Below, piece by piece: positions 1 to 6,624 of a stretch of 22,655 nucleotides of DNA (positions are counted from its first letter, which is position 1; the number at the start of each line of letters is the position of its first letter). A program made the position numbers and the translations under genes. Source of the stretch: an uncultured archaeon (GTDB lineage: Archaea > Micrarchaeota > Micrarchaeia > Micrarchaeales > CABMGC01); assembly GCA_902385515.1 (NCBI GenBank), contig CABMGC010000082.1:1-22655 (forward strand), read 5' to 3'. Below the pieces are notes generated by a model that had not been told where the DNA came from, searched no databases, and saw only the letters and a program-made list of their open reading frames with translations.

Positions 1-291
1 CCGCTAGGGCGGCAGATGGCCTATGTTTCAATCGGGCTTGGCAAGCGGCTAAGAAGCGAGCCTTCGGCGGTATGCCCCGTCTGCGGCTCAAGGCTTGCGA
101 GGATAAGCAGGAAAGAGGCCAAGGAGGCGGTGCCTGAACGATCGTACGGGAGATACAGGCTTTTTTACCTGTGCAAGACTTGCGGCAGGACCTACTGGCA
201 CGGCACGCATTGGAAAAAGATACGGACCGCGCTCGCGCTCGCGAGAAAATTAGCAGGGAGCGCCTCCTTTAGAGAAGGGACTCGTCTATGA
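1..291 (+). CDS. Mut7-C RNase-domain protein, C-terminal part only
   Basis: The reading frame is open from the first base of the window, so the gene begins upstream; the ATG at 16 is probably internal. What is visible is a treble-clef zinc ribbon: CPVCGSRL near the start, then a second pair CKTCG followed by YWHGTHW. This layout (two CxxC pairs and a YW-x-G-x-HW signature) is typical of the C-terminal half of Mut7-C (DUF82) proteins, whose N-terminal half is a PIN-like nuclease fold that lies outside the window. The role in archaea is not well established; an RNA-processing nuclease is the usual assumption. The 3' end overlaps the end of the convergent EF-1 beta gene by 23 bases. Confidence 0.8.
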   Translation, partial: PLGRQMAYVSIGLGKRLRSEPSAVCPVCGSRLARISRKEAKEAVPERSYGRYRLFYLCKTCGRTYWHGTHWKKIRTALALARKLAGSASFREGTRL

Positions 292-520
292 CTTCAACTT
301 CGTTGACGCCGCTTATCTTCCTGAGCTCGGCCTCTTCCTTGTCTGTGGTCCCGGCCTGGTCGTCGTTTATGAACATGACCTTTATGATCTTTATCCCGAA
401 CGCGACCTCCTCCAGCTGGACTCCCTTGGGGTTCAGTTTCTCGACGATCTCCTTCTTTACCGCCTCCTCCTTGCCCGCGTCGGCGTACACCTGAAATATG
501 ACTGCTACTTTTCCTGGCAT
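269..520 (-). CDS. ef1b: Archaeal translation elongation factor 1-beta (aEF-1B)
   Basis: An 83-residue protein, close to the usual length of the archaeal factor, which is the guanine nucleotide exchange factor for aEF-1A in the cytoplasm. It has the ferredoxin-like pattern of the family: an N-terminal strand (KVAVIFQVYAD), a helix with EEAVKKEIVEKL, a central GVQLEEVAFGIKIIKVMFINDD segment, and a C-terminal strand GVNEVEVIDESLL with the acidic EV-x-x-x-D signature. The start codon lies one base after the stop codon of the zinc-ribbon gene, so the two are almost certainly one transcript. This pairing of EF-1 beta with a small zinc ribbon is common in archaea. Confidence 0.93.
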   Translation of the reverse strand: MPGKVAVIFQVYADAGKEEAVKKEIVEKLNPKGVQLEEVAFGIKIIKVMFINDDQAGTTDKEEAELRKISGVNEVEVIDESLL

Positions 521-521
521 A

Positions 522-689
522 TCACGGTCCCTCGAATTCGCAATCCTTGCACTTGTACTTGTTGTATGTCTCCCTGCACTGCTTGCATCTCGTTATCGTA
601 GATTTTCCGCAGACTGGGCACTTGAACTCGGTATAATCAGAAGTAAGCCTGCCGCATGAGCTACAGATCTTTCCTACTATGGATTCCAT
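522..689 (-). CDS. Small archaeal zinc-ribbon protein (Zn-ribbon RNA-binding type)
   Basis: A 55-residue gene. It carries four cysteine pairs: CSSCG, CPVCG, CKQC and CKDC, ending in EFEGP. This is the pattern of the small two-zinc-ribbon proteins of archaea annotated as zinc-ribbon RNA-binding proteins (DUF1610/COG2888-like), thought to work around translation. The stop codon is one base from the ATG of EF-1 beta, supporting an operon. The start is taken at 689 because the first cysteine pair follows at once and a TATA-like sequence sits about 26 bases before a start site six bases upstream. The exact molecular role is not known. Confidence 0.85.
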   Translation of the reverse strand: MESIVGKICSSCGRLTSDYTEFKCPVCGKSTITRCKQCRETYNKYKCKDCEFEGP

Positions 690-716
690 TGATTTCACTT
701 ATAAAAAGTATAGATT

Positions 717-728
717 GATATTTATAAG
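717..728. promoter_or_regulatory. Shared TATA region for tRNA-Arg (+) and the zinc-ribbon/EF-1 beta operon (-)
   Basis: The sequence GATATTTATAAG reads as a TATA box on both strands. Its centre is about 28 bases before the tRNA-Arg 5' end at 752 and about 32 bases before the minus-strand ATG at 689, so it can position start sites in both directions. Inference from spacing only; a second A/T-rich stretch at 733-744 is too close to the tRNA to be its box. Confidence 0.45.
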
Positions 729-751
729 AAAACATATAAAAATACCATAGA

Positions 752-826
752 GGGCATGTGGTGTAACTTGGATAGCACGGCAGCTTGCGGAGCTGTTGGT
801 TGCGGGTTCAAATCCCGCCATGCCCG
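752..826 (+). tRNA. tRNA-Arg(GCG)
   Basis: A complete cloverleaf of 75 nt. The acceptor stem GGGCATG/CATGCCC pairs perfectly (752-758 with 819-825), followed by discriminator G826 and no encoded CCA. The D stem is GTGT/GCAC, the anticodon stem GCAGC/GCTGT with loop TTGCGGA (785-791), giving anticodon GCG (787-789) for arginine codon CGC. The T stem is GCGGG/CCCGC with loop TTCAAAT. There is no intron. No oligo-T run follows, and the phosphatase gene starts 27 bases later without its own TATA box, so the tRNA may be the first part of a longer transcript. Confidence 0.95.
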
Positions 827-853
827 TCGCGATCAATCCATGGTGAATCGTAA

Positions 854-1477
854 ATGTCACAAGGCGACTTCAGGATAGCCGTATTCATACGGCACGGGGA
901 GAGCGTCAAGAACGTGGAGCATGTCCTCACGGACGATGTCGAGGGCTACCCGCTGACTGCGCTAGGCGAGGCCAGCGCGCTGGCAGCAGGTGACGAGCTC
1001 CGAAAATTGGGGAAGATAGACGGATTCTATTCCAGTCCCGTGCTGAGGGCGCGCCAGACTGCGGGCATAATCTCAAGGCGCGTAAACGCGACCTATCTCG
1101 TCGACGGCCTGCTCAAGGAAAGGGGCATGGGCAAATATAATGGAATGCGCTACGGCTCAGAGGCGGAGGTGGAACGCCTGGACCTTGAGCAGATAAGAAA
1201 CAACTATCCCGACTACGAGAGCTGGTCGCGCCTCCAGGACCGCATGGCGGAATTCGGAAGGAAGTTGAAGAATGGCACGATCACCGTCGCGGTAAGTCAC
1301 GGAGACCCCATAAAGTGCATTGTCGGGGGTTTTCTGGGAAAGACAGAGGAAGATCTGCTGCACGTGCATTTTCCAAAGGCCTCGATCACGGTGGTCGATT
1401 TCGCTAGGCGAGGCGCTTTGGCTGTACTTGCGCAGGCGGCGAAATCCCTGCCCGCGGAGTTGTGCATTGACCGGTGA
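854..1477 (+). CDS. Histidine phosphatase family protein (phosphoglycerate mutase fold)
   Basis: A 207-residue cytoplasmic protein of the histidine phosphatase superfamily, which transfers phosphate through a phosphohistidine. The catalytic set is visible: RHGE at 13-16 with nucleophile His14, Arg65 in SPVLRARQT, acid Glu89 in LLKERGMG, and His149 in VSHGD. Length and spacing are as in small PhoE/CobC-like members; the substrate cannot be read from sequence. The start is supported by a GGTGA Shine-Dalgarno seven bases before ATG. It lies 27 bases after tRNA-Arg, and its stop is four bases before the phosphoesterase start, so the two enzymes are co-transcribed. The neighbour suggests a link to end-processing of nucleic acids, but this is inference. 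Confidence 0.88.
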   Translation: MSQGDFRIAVFIRHGESVKNVEHVLTDDVEGYPLTALGEASALAAGDELRKLGKIDGFYSSPVLRARQTAGIISRRVNATYLVDGLLKERGMGKYNGMRYGSEAEVERLDLEQIRNNYPDYESWSRLQDRMAEFGRKLKNGTITVAVSHGDPIKCIVGGFLGKTEEDLLHVHFPKASITVVDFARRGALAVLAQAAKSLPAELCIDR

Positions 1478-1481
1478 GTGA

Positions 1482-1868
1482 ATGGCCCCAAAGAAAACAG
1501 CTCTCGCGTATTCGGTGCAGGAGCATCACGCTTCGCACCTCCACTACGACCTCCGCCTGGAGCGCGACGGCGTTCTTAAGAGCTGGGCCGTGCCCAAGGG
1601 AGTTCCCGAAGACGATTCAAGGAGGCTTGCCGTGGAGGTGGAGGATCATCCGCTTGACTACGCGTTCTTTGAGGGTAAGATACCCGAGGGCAGCTACGGC
1701 GCAGGAACCGTCAAGCTGTGGGACAGGGGCACTTACACCGTCATCAACTGGGGCGATGACAAAATAGAGATCAAGATAGACGGACGCAGGATAAGGGGCG
1801 CGTACGCCCTAGTCAGGATGAACGGCAAAAACTGGCTGATATTCAAAAGCAAAAAGCAACAAAAATAG
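1482..1868 (+). CDS. Stand-alone LigD-type DNA 3'-phosphoesterase
   Basis: 128 residues, the whole protein being one PE domain. In bacterial LigD this domain removes 3'-phosphates and 3'-ribonucleotides at breaks during end joining. The conserved metal and phosphate ligands can be placed: His15, His21, Asp23 and Arg25 in the EHHASHLHYDLRLE segment, then His56 and Tyr60 in DHPLDY, matching the H/H/D/R and H-x3-Y sets described for the Pseudomonas enzyme, followed by GKIPEGSYGAGTV and WDRGTY. No ligase or polymerase domain is attached or nearby; stand-alone PE proteins are known in some archaea and bacteria. A GGTGA overlapping the phosphatase stop codon serves as ribosome site. Confidence 0.92.
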   Translation: MAPKKTALAYSVQEHHASHLHYDLRLERDGVLKSWAVPKGVPEDDSRRLAVEVEDHPLDYAFFEGKIPEGSYGAGTVKLWDRGTYTVINWGDDKIEIKIDGRRIRGAYALVRMNGKNWLIFKSKKQQK

Positions 1869-1871
1869 GTA

Positions 1872-1886
1872 GGGGCACTAGGCCCC
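1872..1886. terminator. Short hairpin between convergent genes
   Basis: GGGGC, loop ACTAG, GCCCC lies in the 26-base gap between the stop codons of the phosphoesterase (+) and the two-repeat protein (-). It could form on either strand. There is no T-run, so a termination role is a guess from position. Confidence 0.35.
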
Positions 1887-1894
1887 CACAGAAT

Positions 1895-2119
1895 TTACCT
1901 TCTTCCTCTCCTGTTCATCTTCGCCCTAGCCACATATCCATTCTTGTCTATGTAGTAGAGGAATCCTTCTTCTCTCATTACCTTTTCAGTTCCGACCTTC
2001 GCCTTTCTTCCTCTGGCGTTTGTCTTCATAGGGGTCTTCCAGACGAAGCCGTCCTTACCCAAAAAGTAAAGGTAGCCGTCTTCTCTGCTTATCTTTTCTT
2101 TTCCGATTTTTTCTGCCAA
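1895..2119 (-). CDS. Small basic protein with two tandem repeats, function unknown
   Basis: 74 residues made of two copies of a motif of about 33 residues. Copy one is KEKISREDGYLYFLGKDG then FVWKTPMKTNARGRK; copy two is TEKVMREEGFLYYIDKNG then YVARAKMNRRGRR. Each repeat has the form E-K-x-x-R-E-(D/E)-G-(Y/F)-LY-(F/Y)-(I/L)-x-K-(D/N)-G-(F/Y)-V and ends in a basic Arg/Lys-Gly tail. The start is a TTG, chosen because GGTGA lies four bases before it and a TATA box (2151-2160, minus strand) fits a start site just before that. The basic tails suggest nucleic-acid contact. I do not recognise a characterised family. Confidence 0.75.
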   Translation of the reverse strand: MAEKIGKEKISREDGYLYFLGKDGFVWKTPMKTNARGRKAKVGTEKVMREEGFLYYIDKNGYVARAKMNRRGRR

Positions 2120-2213
2120 AGTCTCACCGATAATAAAATAAAGAATATCCTTTTATATCTATCGTCGAAATGTCGTCAGCAAACTATACGCTCGATTTGC
2201 GAGAGATGCTCTC

Positions 2214-2222
2214 TTTTTATAC
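2214..2222 (+). promoter_or_regulatory. TATA box of the PAC2 gene; decides its start
   Basis: TTTTTATAC is centred about 31 bases before the ATG at 2249 and only 10 bases before the upstream in-frame ATG at 2228. The later ATG therefore fits an almost leaderless mRNA, while the earlier one would lie upstream of the expected transcription start. Confidence 0.5.
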
Positions 2223-2248
2223 TTTTCATGCAAATTGTTTGTGATGTT

Positions 2249-2992
2249 ATGATTGCAATAAAGCTGTTCAAAGAGCAGAACCTCAAGGGCTACACTCTCA
2301 TCGAAGGCTTCCCTGGCATCGGCCTCGTGGGCCCGATGGCAGCCAGCTACATGATAGAAAAGCTGGGGATGGACTACATAGGGTACGTCGCCAGCGACTT
2401 CTTTCCCCCGATTGCGGCGGTCCATGAGGGCACGCCGATGCACACTGCCAGAATCTCCAAGGACGCGAAGAACAAGCTCGGCATCATATTCTCGGAGTTC
2501 ACCATCCCGACCAATGCAGTCTACCAACTCGGCGACGAGACGATATCCTTCATAAGGAAGTACGGGCTGCAGAGGGTGATCTCAATCGGGGGCATGCCGT
2601 CCAGCAAGCAGGACGAGGTCCCTTATGTGATAACCTCTGATCCGGCGCTCCTGAAAAAGGCTTCGGCGCAGGGAATAAAGCAGATAAAGGAGGGCGTCAT
2701 AGCGGGCGTCAGCGCGGTGCTGCTGACTTCGGCCGTGGAGTTAGGAATACCCACAATGAACCTGCTCGTGCAGGTGAATCCGGAGATAATGAACCCCAAG
2801 TATGCGGAGACCGCCATACAAGGCCTCCACAAGTTGATAGGCCTTGAGATAGACCTCAGCGAACTCCAGAAGGAGACGAAAGAGGTCGAGGCGAAGGTCA
2901 GGGAGCTTCTGAAGAAGGCGAAGGATTCAAAGGAGCGCTATCAGAAGCAGGCCGGCGAAACCGATTCGTCCGGACCTTCGATGTATGCCTGA
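2249..2992 (+). CDS. PAC2 family protein (archaeal proteasome-assembly-chaperone-like)
   Basis: 247 residues when started at 2249. The N-terminus matches the family: KGYTLIEGFPGIGLVGPMAA followed by YMIEKLGMDYIGYV. Later GGMPSS, IAGVSAVLLTSAVELGIPTMNLLVQVNPEIMNPKYA are typical of archaeal PAC2 proteins, homologous to eukaryotic 20S proteasome assembly chaperone 2. The C-terminal 40 residues (LQKETKEVEAKVRELLKKAKD and on) should form a charged helix or coiled coil. An ATG seven codons upstream (2228) is in frame but precedes the probable start of transcription and does not look like the family N-terminus. The stop is nine bases before tRNA-Leu, which has no obvious TATA box, so mRNA and tRNA may share a transcript. 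The function of archaeal members is not firmly established. Confidence 0.9.
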   Translation: MIAIKLFKEQNLKGYTLIEGFPGIGLVGPMAASYMIEKLGMDYIGYVASDFFPPIAAVHEGTPMHTARISKDAKNKLGIIFSEFTIPTNAVYQLGDETISFIRKYGLQRVISIGGMPSSKQDEVPYVITSDPALLKKASAQGIKQIKEGVIAGVSAVLLTSAVELGIPTMNLLVQVNPEIMNPKYAETAIQGLHKLIGLEIDLSELQKETKEVEAKVRELLKKAKDSKERYQKQAGETDSSGPSMYA

Positions 2993-3001
2993 ATAAATTG
3001 T

Positions 3002-3116
3002 GCGGGGGTGGCAGAGTCTGGTCTGTCTAAGGCAAGGCTAAAGCCACAGAAAAATGCGCAGGACTTAAGATCCTGTGGCCTCAGCGCCTTCGAGCGTTCA
3101 AATCGCTCCCCCCGCA
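3002..3116 (+). tRNA. tRNA-Leu(TAA) with an extra segment in the D loop
   Basis: Acceptor stem GCGGGGG/CCCCCGC (3002-3008 with 3109-3115), discriminator A3116, no CCA. Anticodon stem CAGGA/TCCTG with loop CTTAAGA; anticodon TAA at 3066-3068. The long variable arm (3076-3091, GGC/GCC stem) and T arm GAGCG-TTCAAAT-CGCTC are as in class II tRNA-Leu. The D stem pairs GCA (3012 region) with TGC (3055-3057), but the loop between is about 30 nt too long: 115 nt in all against about 86-88 expected. An intron there is the simplest reading. A T5 run follows at 3121-3125. Confidence 0.88.
3023..3051 (+). other. Probable D-loop intron of tRNA-Leu (approximate limits)
   Basis: The extra D-loop sequence can fold: TCTGT (3022-3026) pairs with ACAGA (3046-3050), then a CTAA bulge (3027-3030), then GGC (3031-3033) with GCC (3043-3045). 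This resembles a relaxed bulge-helix-bulge substrate of archaeal splicing endonuclease, but I cannot fix the cut sites. Removing 27-29 nt would restore a normal length. Confidence 0.5.
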
Positions 3117-3120
3117 ATGC

Positions 3121-3125
3121 TTTTT
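3121..3125 (+). terminator. Oligo-T terminator after tRNA-Leu
   Basis: Five T residues five bases after the tRNA 3' end, the usual archaeal termination signal. Confidence 0.45.
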
Positions 3126-3181
3126 CCGGCAATCCTTCAGGGTTATTAATTTTACATGACAATTTGCTATTGCAAGTTTTT

Positions 3182-3253
3182 GCCTCTGTAGCTCAGTGGT
3201 AGAGCGTCTGCATGGTAAGCAGAAGGTCGCGAGTTCAATTCTCGTCGGAGGCT
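3182..3253 (+). tRNA. tRNA-Thr(GGT)
   Basis: A complete 72-nt cloverleaf. Acceptor GCCTCTG/CGGAGGC (one T-G pair), D stem GCTC/GAGC with loop AGTGGTA, anticodon stem TCTGC/GCAGA with loop ATGGTAA giving anticodon GGT (threonine codon ACC), variable loop AGGTC, T arm GCGAG-TTCAATT-CTCGT. The discriminator is T3253, as is usual for archaeal tRNA-Thr. No intron and no CCA. An A/T-rich promoter candidate (TTATTAATTTTA, about 3144-3155) lies about 30 bases upstream. Confidence 0.95.
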
Positions 3254-3263
3254 GTAATCCCTC

Positions 3264-3269
3264 TTTTTT
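3264..3269 (+). terminator. Oligo-T terminator after tRNA-Thr
   Basis: A run of six T residues starting 11 bases after the tRNA end; it also separates the tRNA from the permease promoter (GATTTAAGAG, about 3287-3296). Confidence 0.5.
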
Positions 3270-3317
3270 GCGCCCGTTTCGCAAAGATTTAAGAGCGCAA
3301 AATTCGTTCTGATTCGC

Positions 3318-4643
3318 ATGGCCGTTAGGACGTCGCTTAGGCGCGAAGCGGGACTGCTGCAGGTCGTGATGTACGGCGTCGGCAACATAATAGGCGCGGG
3401 CATATATGTGCTGATCGGCGGAGCCGCCGGACTTGCCGGAAGCGAAATCTGGCTGGCATTTCTTATTGGCGCCGTGGTCGCGCTGTTCACCGGACTGTCG
3501 TACGCGGAGCTCGCGTCGATGTATCCCAAGGCCGCGTCTGAGTACATATACCTAGGCAGGGCGTACGGCAGCAGAATCCTGTCGTTCTCAACAGAATGGA
3601 TCATGCTCATAACCGAGATAGTCGCCGCGGCGACCGTGTCCCTCGGATTTGCGGAATACTTTCAGAACGTCCTTGTGTTTTCTCCGCTGCTGATTGCGGC
3701 GGGCCTTTTGATCGTACTTACGATCGTCGCCATACTGGGAATAAAGGATTCCCTTCGGATAAACACCATACTCAGCTTTGTCGCAATAGCCGGCCTGTTC
3801 ATAGTGATAATTGCGGGGATTCCGAGGCTCGGGTCCGTGGATTACGCATACTCGCCGAACGGAATGGACGGGGTCGTGGCGGCTTCGATACTTGTGTTCT
3901 TCGCGTACATAGGATTCGACAACATGTCGAACCTTTCGGAAGAGACCAAGAGGCCCGAGAGGACGATACCGCGCGGTTTGCTAATTGCGGTGTTCGTGAC
4001 GACCGCAGTCTACCTGCTTGTCGGGCTTGCCGCGGTGAGCCTGGTTCCCTGGCAGGACCTCGCTGCATCTTCAGCGCCGCTTGCGCTGGCTGCATCGATC
4101 GCTTTCGGCCCGGTCGCGTACGCCGTGCTCACCGTCGCCGCGCTGCTGACGACGTTCAACACTGCCCTCGTGCTGCTGATAACCGGTTCAAGGATAGTGT
4201 ACGGAATGGCGAAGGAGCGCGCGCTGCCCAGAGCGCTCGGAAAGGTAAGCAGGAAGACCGGCGCGCCTTATGCGGCTTCGATAGCGATATTGTTCATAGC
4301 GCTGGCCGCCCTTTCGCTCGGCAACATAGACATAATCGCCAAGGTCACGAGCTTCGGTTCGCTTCTCACTTTCGCACTGGTCAACCTTGCGCTGCTGCGC
4401 CTTAGGCGCGCAGCGCCCCACGTAAAAAGGCCGTTCAGGACGCCGCTGAGCCTGGGGTGGGTATCGATACCCGCGCTCCTGGGTCTCGTTTCATGCCTCG
4501 CACTGCTGACGCAGTTCGGTTGGGTCAGCGCGGCCCTGGGAATGCTGCTTCCCATCTCCGGCCTGGCCGTGTACCTTTTGATGAAGCACGCTGGGCTGTC
4601 GAGCATCGACCGCAGGCTGCTTGAGAGGGAAATAAAGGAATGA
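3318..4643 (+). CDS. APC superfamily amino-acid permease
   Basis: 441 residues, almost entirely hydrophobic helices, consistent with the 12 membrane segments of the amino acid-polyamine-organocation family. The first segment has GNIIGAGIYVLIG (about 22-34), the unwound substrate-binding helix of these carriers. The middle carries FFAYIGFDNMSNLSEETKRP then ERTIPRG, the classic cytoplasmic-loop signature. A short basic N-terminus (MAVRTSLRRE) and C-terminal ERRLLEREIKE-like tail are cytoplasmic. Substrate specificity cannot be read, but cationic or neutral amino-acid uptake is typical. A TATA box (GATTTAAGAG, about 3287-3296) fits a leaderless mRNA starting at this ATG. The 3' end is seven bases from the convergent cysS stop. 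Confidence 0.93.
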   Translation: MAVRTSLRREAGLLQVVMYGVGNIIGAGIYVLIGGAAGLAGSEIWLAFLIGAVVALFTGLSYAELASMYPKAASEYIYLGRAYGSRILSFSTEWIMLITEIVAAATVSLGFAEYFQNVLVFSPLLIAAGLLIVLTIVAILGIKDSLRINTILSFVAIAGLFIVIIAGIPRLGSVDYAYSPNGMDGVVAASILVFFAYIGFDNMSNLSEETKRPERTIPRGLLIAVFVTTAVYLLVGLAAVSLVPWQDLAASSAPLALAASIAFGPVAYAVLTVAALLTTFNTALVLLITGSRIVYGMAKERALPRALGKVSRKTGAPYAASIAILFIALAALSLGNIDIIAKVTSFGSLLTFALVNLALLRLRRAAPHVKRPFRTPLSLGWVSIPALLGLVSCLALLTQFGWVSAALGMLLPISGLAVYLLMKHAGLSSIDRRLLEREIKE

Positions 4644-4650
4644 ACCGAAG

Positions 4651-6123
4651 TCACCTTTCTGGCAGGCACGCGTAATAGAATCTGATGCCCTGCTTTGTGT
4701 CTTCGAGAATGACTCCGTGCCCGTTCTTCAGAGTGTCGCGTATCCTGTCTGATTTTTCGAAATCTCCCGCCTCCCTGGCCTTCTCCCTCTCATCAATTAG
4801 TCTTTTCACTTCTTCCGAAGTGTGCAACTTCCTTGTGAACTTGCCGAAGTCGAGGCCCAGCACGCCGTCGAACTCCCTGAACGCCTCCAGTATGAGATTC
4901 GCCTCGTCCTTGCCTACATCGCCGTAGTTCTTCTCGTGCGACGCGCTGCTCATCACCGCCTGCATGTGCATTAGGGCCCTTGGCGTGTCAAGGTCGTTTC
5001 TGACCGCCTCAAAGAACGCCTTCCTTTCAGACTCTATCTTTTTCATCGCCTCCTTGTCCGACTCGGCGGCCCCCTCGTGCTCCCTTTCGACCATCTTCTG
5101 CAGGAATACGTAAATGCCGCTAAGGTTGTTTTCGGCCCTTTTCAGGCTTTCAAATGTGAAGTTGAACGGTTTCCTGTAATGGGTGCCGAGAGCGAGGTAT
5201 CTGTAGCCGAGCGGCGAATAGCCCTTGTCCACAAGGTCCTGTATCGTGTAGATGTTCTTCAGCGACTTAGACATCTTCTGGCCGTCGACCTTGACGAACT
5301 CGACGTGTATCCAGTAGTTGACGAACTTCTCGCCGGTCGCGGCTTCCGATTGCGCTATCTCATTCGGATGGTGAATCGGTATGTGGTCTATGCCACCGCA
5401 ATGGATGTCGAAGTGCTGTCCGAGGTACTTCATGCCCATCGCGCTGCATTCTATGTGCCATCCTGGGAAGCCCCTGCCCCACTCCGAGTCCCACGCAAGA
5501 TCCTTGACGTCCTCCCCGACGAACCTCCATACTGCGAAGTCCGAAGGATTTTTCACGCCCTCGGGCCTTTCCACCCTGAATCCCGCCGTGTGCGTCTCCT
5601 CGAAATCTTTCTCGTCCGTCTTGGCGAGCGCCCCGTACCCCTTGAATTTAGAGGTGTCGAAGTACATCCCTCCCTTGGGTCCGGGCACCTTGTACAGGTA
5701 GCCCTTCTCGTCGAGCTTCTTTATCAGCGCGAGGATGTCTGTGATGTGCTTTGACGCGTTCGGCATAACGTCGGGCATTTCCACGTTCAGGAGCTTGATG
5801 TCCTTTACGAACAGGTTCGTATAGAACGAAGCCACTTCCTCGGCGCTCTTGTGCTCCCTCTGCGTTGCGACCCTTATCTTGTCCTCTCCGATGTCCGCAT
5901 CGCTGACAAGGTGCCCAACGTCCGTTATGTTGATGACGTGCTTTACCTTGTAGCCCTCGTGCACAAGCGCGCGCTTGAGAGTGTCCTCGGCTACATACGC
6001 CCTCAGGTTGCCGATGTGGGCGGAGTAGTACACGGTCGGTCCGCAGGCGTACATTCCCACCTCGCGGTCATGGATCGGTTTGAACGTCTCCTTCCTGCGT
6101 GTTAGCGTGTTGTAGAGTTGCAT
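4651..6123 (-). CDS. cysS: Cysteinyl-tRNA synthetase
   Basis: 490 residues from the ATG at 6123; a class I synthetase charging tRNA-Cys in the cytoplasm. Seen: MYACGPTVY with zinc-ligand Cys27, the HIGH motif as HIGN at 36-39, further zinc-site residues in WHIECSAMGMKYLG and HCGGIDHIPIHHPNEIAQSE, and the KMSKS loop as GQKMSKSLKN. The C-terminal helical anticodon region includes DLDTPRAL and LIDEREKAREAGDFEKSDRIRD, standard for the family. A TTG five codons upstream is in frame, but the ATG gives the canonical MQLYNTL start, and the TATA-like ATAAAA (about 6160-6166, minus strand) puts a start site near 6138. It has its own promoter, separate from the DUF192 gene upstream. Confidence 0.96.
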   Translation of the reverse strand: MQLYNTLTRRKETFKPIHDREVGMYACGPTVYYSAHIGNLRAYVAEDTLKRALVHEGYKVKHVINITDVGHLVSDADIGEDKIRVATQREHKSAEEVASFYTNLFVKDIKLLNVEMPDVMPNASKHITDILALIKKLDEKGYLYKVPGPKGGMYFDTSKFKGYGALAKTDEKDFEETHTAGFRVERPEGVKNPSDFAVWRFVGEDVKDLAWDSEWGRGFPGWHIECSAMGMKYLGQHFDIHCGGIDHIPIHHPNEIAQSEAATGEKFVNYWIHVEFVKVDGQKMSKSLKNIYTIQDLVDKGYSPLGYRYLALGTHYRKPFNFTFESLKRAENNLSGIYVFLQKMVEREHEGAAESDKEAMKKIESERKAFFEAVRNDLDTPRALMHMQAVMSSASHEKNYGDVGKDEANLILEAFREFDGVLGLDFGKFTRKLHTSEEVKRLIDEREKAREAGDFEKSDRIRDTLKNGHGVILEDTKQGIRFYYACLPER

Positions 6124-6187
6124 TCGGTCATTCCCCAAGGGTCATTGCATTTTTAGCGAATTTTATGTTAATATGGCTTGCGCAAAA

Positions 6188-6607
6188 TCACGCGCCCAGC
6201 CTGAGAAGCAGGGTTTCCCCGATCCTGATCCCCAGCCGTTTCGCTTTTCCTGAATTGATTTCAAGCACGTATTTCGCCTTGGCGCTCGGGGCGTACGTCT
6301 TGCAGTTGAATATCGACCTGCACGGAACCGCGCCCTCCTCGATCCCAACGACCTTTCCAGCGGAATTCATCCAGACTATGTCTATCCCGAACTTCATGTC
6401 CATAATCCAGATGGATTCTTGATTTTCCCTTCCGAATACGAACAGCATGCCCTCGTCGCTCCCGATGCCTTCGCGGTGCATCAGGCCGAGCGCCTGCTTT
6501 GCAAAAGTGTCCGCAATCTCGACGCTTATCCTATTGCCGCCGTACGACACGACTCCCTTCCTGTAGCGCCTAGAGCGCATGAACCAGTAGAGCAGCTTGG
6601 TAAGCAT
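6188..6607 (-). CDS. DUF192 family protein
   Basis: 139 residues. The family signature is clear: ALGLMHREGI then DEGMLFVFG, a WIMDMKFGIDIVWMN block, and KAKYVLEINSGKAKRLGIRIGE near the end. DUF192 is a small beta-barrel fold found across bacteria and archaea, often exported or membrane-anchored; its function is unknown. The first 12 residues (MLTKLLYWFMRS) are short and hydrophobic then basic (RRYRKG), which could be a weak membrane anchor. It is the third gene of a minus-strand operon, 17 bases after the IMPDH/GMPR gene; GGCGATC just before the ATG acts as ribosome site. Confidence 0.87.
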   Translation of the reverse strand: MLTKLLYWFMRSRRYRKGVVSYGGNRISVEIADTFAKQALGLMHREGIGSDEGMLFVFGRENQESIWIMDMKFGIDIVWMNSAGKVVGIEEGAVPCRSIFNCKTYAPSAKAKYVLEINSGKAKRLGIRIGETLLLRLGA

Positions 6608-6624
6608 CGGATCGCCCGCACAGG

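Noticed and set aside
2228..2248. Seven-codon extension of the PAC2 protein
   Set aside because: It lies before the expected transcription start, and the family N-terminus matches the ATG at 2249.
2159..2527. 122-codon minus-strand frame across the PAC2 start
   Set aside because: No promoter or ribosome site fits, and it covers the PAC2 coding region and promoter.
3002..3116. tRNA-Leu as a pseudogene broken by insertion
   Set aside because: All stems pair perfectly outside the D loop, the insert folds, and a terminator follows, so a functional intron-bearing gene is more likely.
3596..4405. Long open frame inside the permease gene, plus strand
   Set aside because: Arg/His/Asp-rich composition typical of a shifted frame of a GC-rich membrane protein gene; the permease frame explains the DNA.
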